Source of the DNA: Phenylobacterium deserti
Lineage (GTDB): Bacteria; Pseudomonadota; Alphaproteobacteria; Caulobacterales; Caulobacteraceae
Direction: 5' to 3'
Assembly: GCF_003254705.1 (NCBI RefSeq)
Contig: NZ_QFYR01000004.1
Span: 62,001-126,000 of the forward strand
DNA length: 64,000 nucleotides
Shown here: positions 63,601-64,000 of the stretch, in pieces
How positions within the stretch are numbered: the first letter of the stretch is position 1
Layout of the letters: each line of letters opens with the position of its first letter
The notes under the pieces: model-generated
What the model was told of the DNA's origin: nothing
The model's input: the letters and a program-made list of their open reading frames with translations, nothing else
The model's database searches: none
Program-made: the position numbers and the translations under genes

Positions 63601-63773
63601 AGGCTGCCGCGGAAACCGGTGACGACCAGTTCTTCCACTTCGCCAGTGGACTGCGGCTCTTCCGCGGGCGCGGTTTGCGCAATGGCCTGGGAAGCAAGCA
63701 CGCTGGTGAGGCAGGTCGCGGCAAGCAGAAGCGCCTTGGCGCGCAGGATTCCGCCCTGTTTTGCAGAGATCAT
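60666..63773 (-). CDS. TonB-dependent outer membrane receptor, probably for a carbohydrate
   Basis: A 1035-residue receptor with a signal peptide (about 1-33, ending ASQAIAQ), a TonB-box-like region VEELVVTGFRGSL, a plug domain (SIFAEDIGKFPDTNIAESFNRVPGI; VAIRGLGTNFTRVTLNG) and a large beta-barrel ending in the aromatic terminal residue of GLRGRF. The TonB box and plug style are those of the long receptors that Caulobacterales use for sugars and oligosaccharides. AAGGA precedes the start at 63773. Next to the xyl genes, so uptake of a xylose-containing oligosaccharide is plausible, though its upstream sites suggest different control. Confidence 0.92.
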   Translation of the reverse strand: MISAKQGGILRAKALLLAATCLTSVLASQAIAQTAPAEEPQSTGEVEELVVTGFRGSLAQSTNAKRDAVGFSDSIFAEDIGKFPDTNIAESFNRVPGITIAREVTGEGLNVAIRGLGTNFTRVTLNGAPVAIASTGRTDAQSTNREVDLDLFPTELFSQLTVNKTPLASMIEGGAAGTVNMRSARPFDQVGPRLAYSLQGTKSSNVDKWGYRGSLLASQTWGNFGALVGVARVRNEVSTPGFETIGWTNPNITAAQCGTGLTCNTTGGGNWTIPGTVPVNAGANLVAGTPIDRAFLLANNPGRTIQQIDNAIVPRLGRPAQNFGTRERTNAILALEWRPSDNLHFYVDSMYGEKNNKLERIDMDWSVRNGAAIPLNLQVDREDCAQGCVVTNGTFANSQFFVTYRPFLEDTKFYGVNPGAEWQITENLKLDVQANWTKSEFHRESPSVLLITRPNAGVVVNYSNEGGGVPSIQSNIDLNDPANFQWVGGRVNLQDEERETETKGARANLTWGDDAFNVRFGGAYDDVSRRITAFDNSQAWQNAVCGNNPNVFLPSPNSQPPCEGLNAPGVIPTGYPTYPGYGTGFSAGASGPISYAGSLIPNSVVSSYLQPSDFGFVTLDWNRFRADSRYQQFHDNAPEAGSSNTGASGGYIREKTLGSYVEINGATEIAGNALRYNAGVRWVRTKQTVGGRVSLPDPRNTPANLPAGQTQLPDGARYPNLVNFVYVDNEYDNWLPAASAAYNVSENAVVRASVSRTMTRPDPNAQLPGVNFSNPSADIGSIGNSALEPYISDNIDLGFEYYTGREGYIGFATFRKSITGFTINGSNTLPFSSLAAYGITYDALTPTQQAAIDSRGGPNNANVVLTQQVNAEGKLTVHGLELNWVQPLDFVLEQYGLPGFGFLANATIIDQRGTGAAPAVATGVAEYTYNVTGYYERGGVSARLSTTFTKGSQSSGLNQNGIPLAALFSENYRQVDFSSSFDLEEILGRPNLPQLTFDVINLTKAKQRSYFQFPNATFTEYEPGRMVMVGLRGRF

Positions 63774-63918
63774 CTAGTATCCTTCCCCATGCATGCGCTT
63801 GCGCACGCGATCTTGTTGCTTCGTCGCGCAAGGCGCGGCTGCGTATGAACGGCCGTCTTTGTTCGCGACCTTAGTCCGGGAGCCGAATGTTACCGCTCCC
63901 TCTTTGGCGGCTTGTAGG

Positions 63919-63975
63919 TGGTCAGGCCAATGGTGTCAACAGCTCTGACCGTTTTGCGAGAAGCTGGTCAGACCA
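63919..63975. promoter_or_regulatory. Two FadR/GntR-type palindromes upstream of the TonB receptor
   Basis: TGGTCAGACCA at 63965-63975 is a perfect 11-bp palindrome, and TGGTCAGGCCA at 63919-63929 is the same with one change; centres are 46 bp apart. TGGTCNGACCA is the core recognised by FadR-subfamily GntR regulators. The gap of 227 bp to the window end holds no gene. Confidence 0.55.
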
Positions 63976-64000
63976 AGCCCAACTGACCTACTGGCGATCT

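Overview
The window is high-GC alphaproteobacterial DNA, most likely from the family Caulobacteraceae (Caulobacter or Phenylobacterium). Three things point there: a complete Weimberg-type xylose operon whose proteins resemble Caulobacter crescentus XylX, A, B, C and D; GANTC (CcrM-type) sites at a division-gene promoter; and a long TonB-dependent receptor typical of the group. Assignments rest on recognising families and motifs by eye; no database search was possible.

Layout. 1-14053 (minus strand) is a tightly overlapping dcw cell wall/division cluster read mraZ-rsmH-ftsL-ftsI-murE-murF-mraY-murD-ftsW-murG-(response regulator)-murC-murB, with murB cut by the window edge. RNase P RNA (14332-14716) follows. 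14767-23722 is ordinary chromosome: a VOC protein, an AmpD-type amidase, an EamA transporter, two acyl-CoA dehydrogenases, an endonuclease/exonuclease/phosphatase protein, a phospholipase D, a DUF1289 protein, a retropepsin-like protease and dusA.

23672-48291 is a roughly 24.6 kb genomic island inserted in the 5' end of dusA. A 33-bp imperfect repeat flanks it; the right copy still carries the displaced original start of dusA, ending in a stop codon exactly beside the repeat. The integrase sits next to the dusA junction. The cargo reads as a defence island: a type I restriction-modification operon with a HEPN/Abi gene between hsdS and hsdR, a SeqA-N/RAMA-like protein, a nucleotidyltransferase-HEPN fusion, a DUF3800 protein divergent from a PLD-like protein, an ApeA-like HEPN protein, a toxin-antitoxin-SecB-like chaperone (TAC) module, a lamin-tail-like protein, a membrane coiled-coil protein, a 745-residue tyrosine recombinase-like protein, and a membrane-anchored protein resembling the exonuclease VII large subunit. 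DUF2958 and broken DUF736 genes are relics of a larger integrative or plasmid-like element.

48488-64000 is chromosome again: a CtaG-type oxidase assembly protein, a pilus-chaperone-like protein, a carboxylesterase, then the xylose region (sugar porter, xylD, xylC, xylB, xylA, xylX, a LacI-type repressor with its probable operator, and a TonB-dependent receptor whose upstream region carries two FadR/GntR-like palindromes). Together these would take up a pentose and oxidise it to 2-oxoglutarate.
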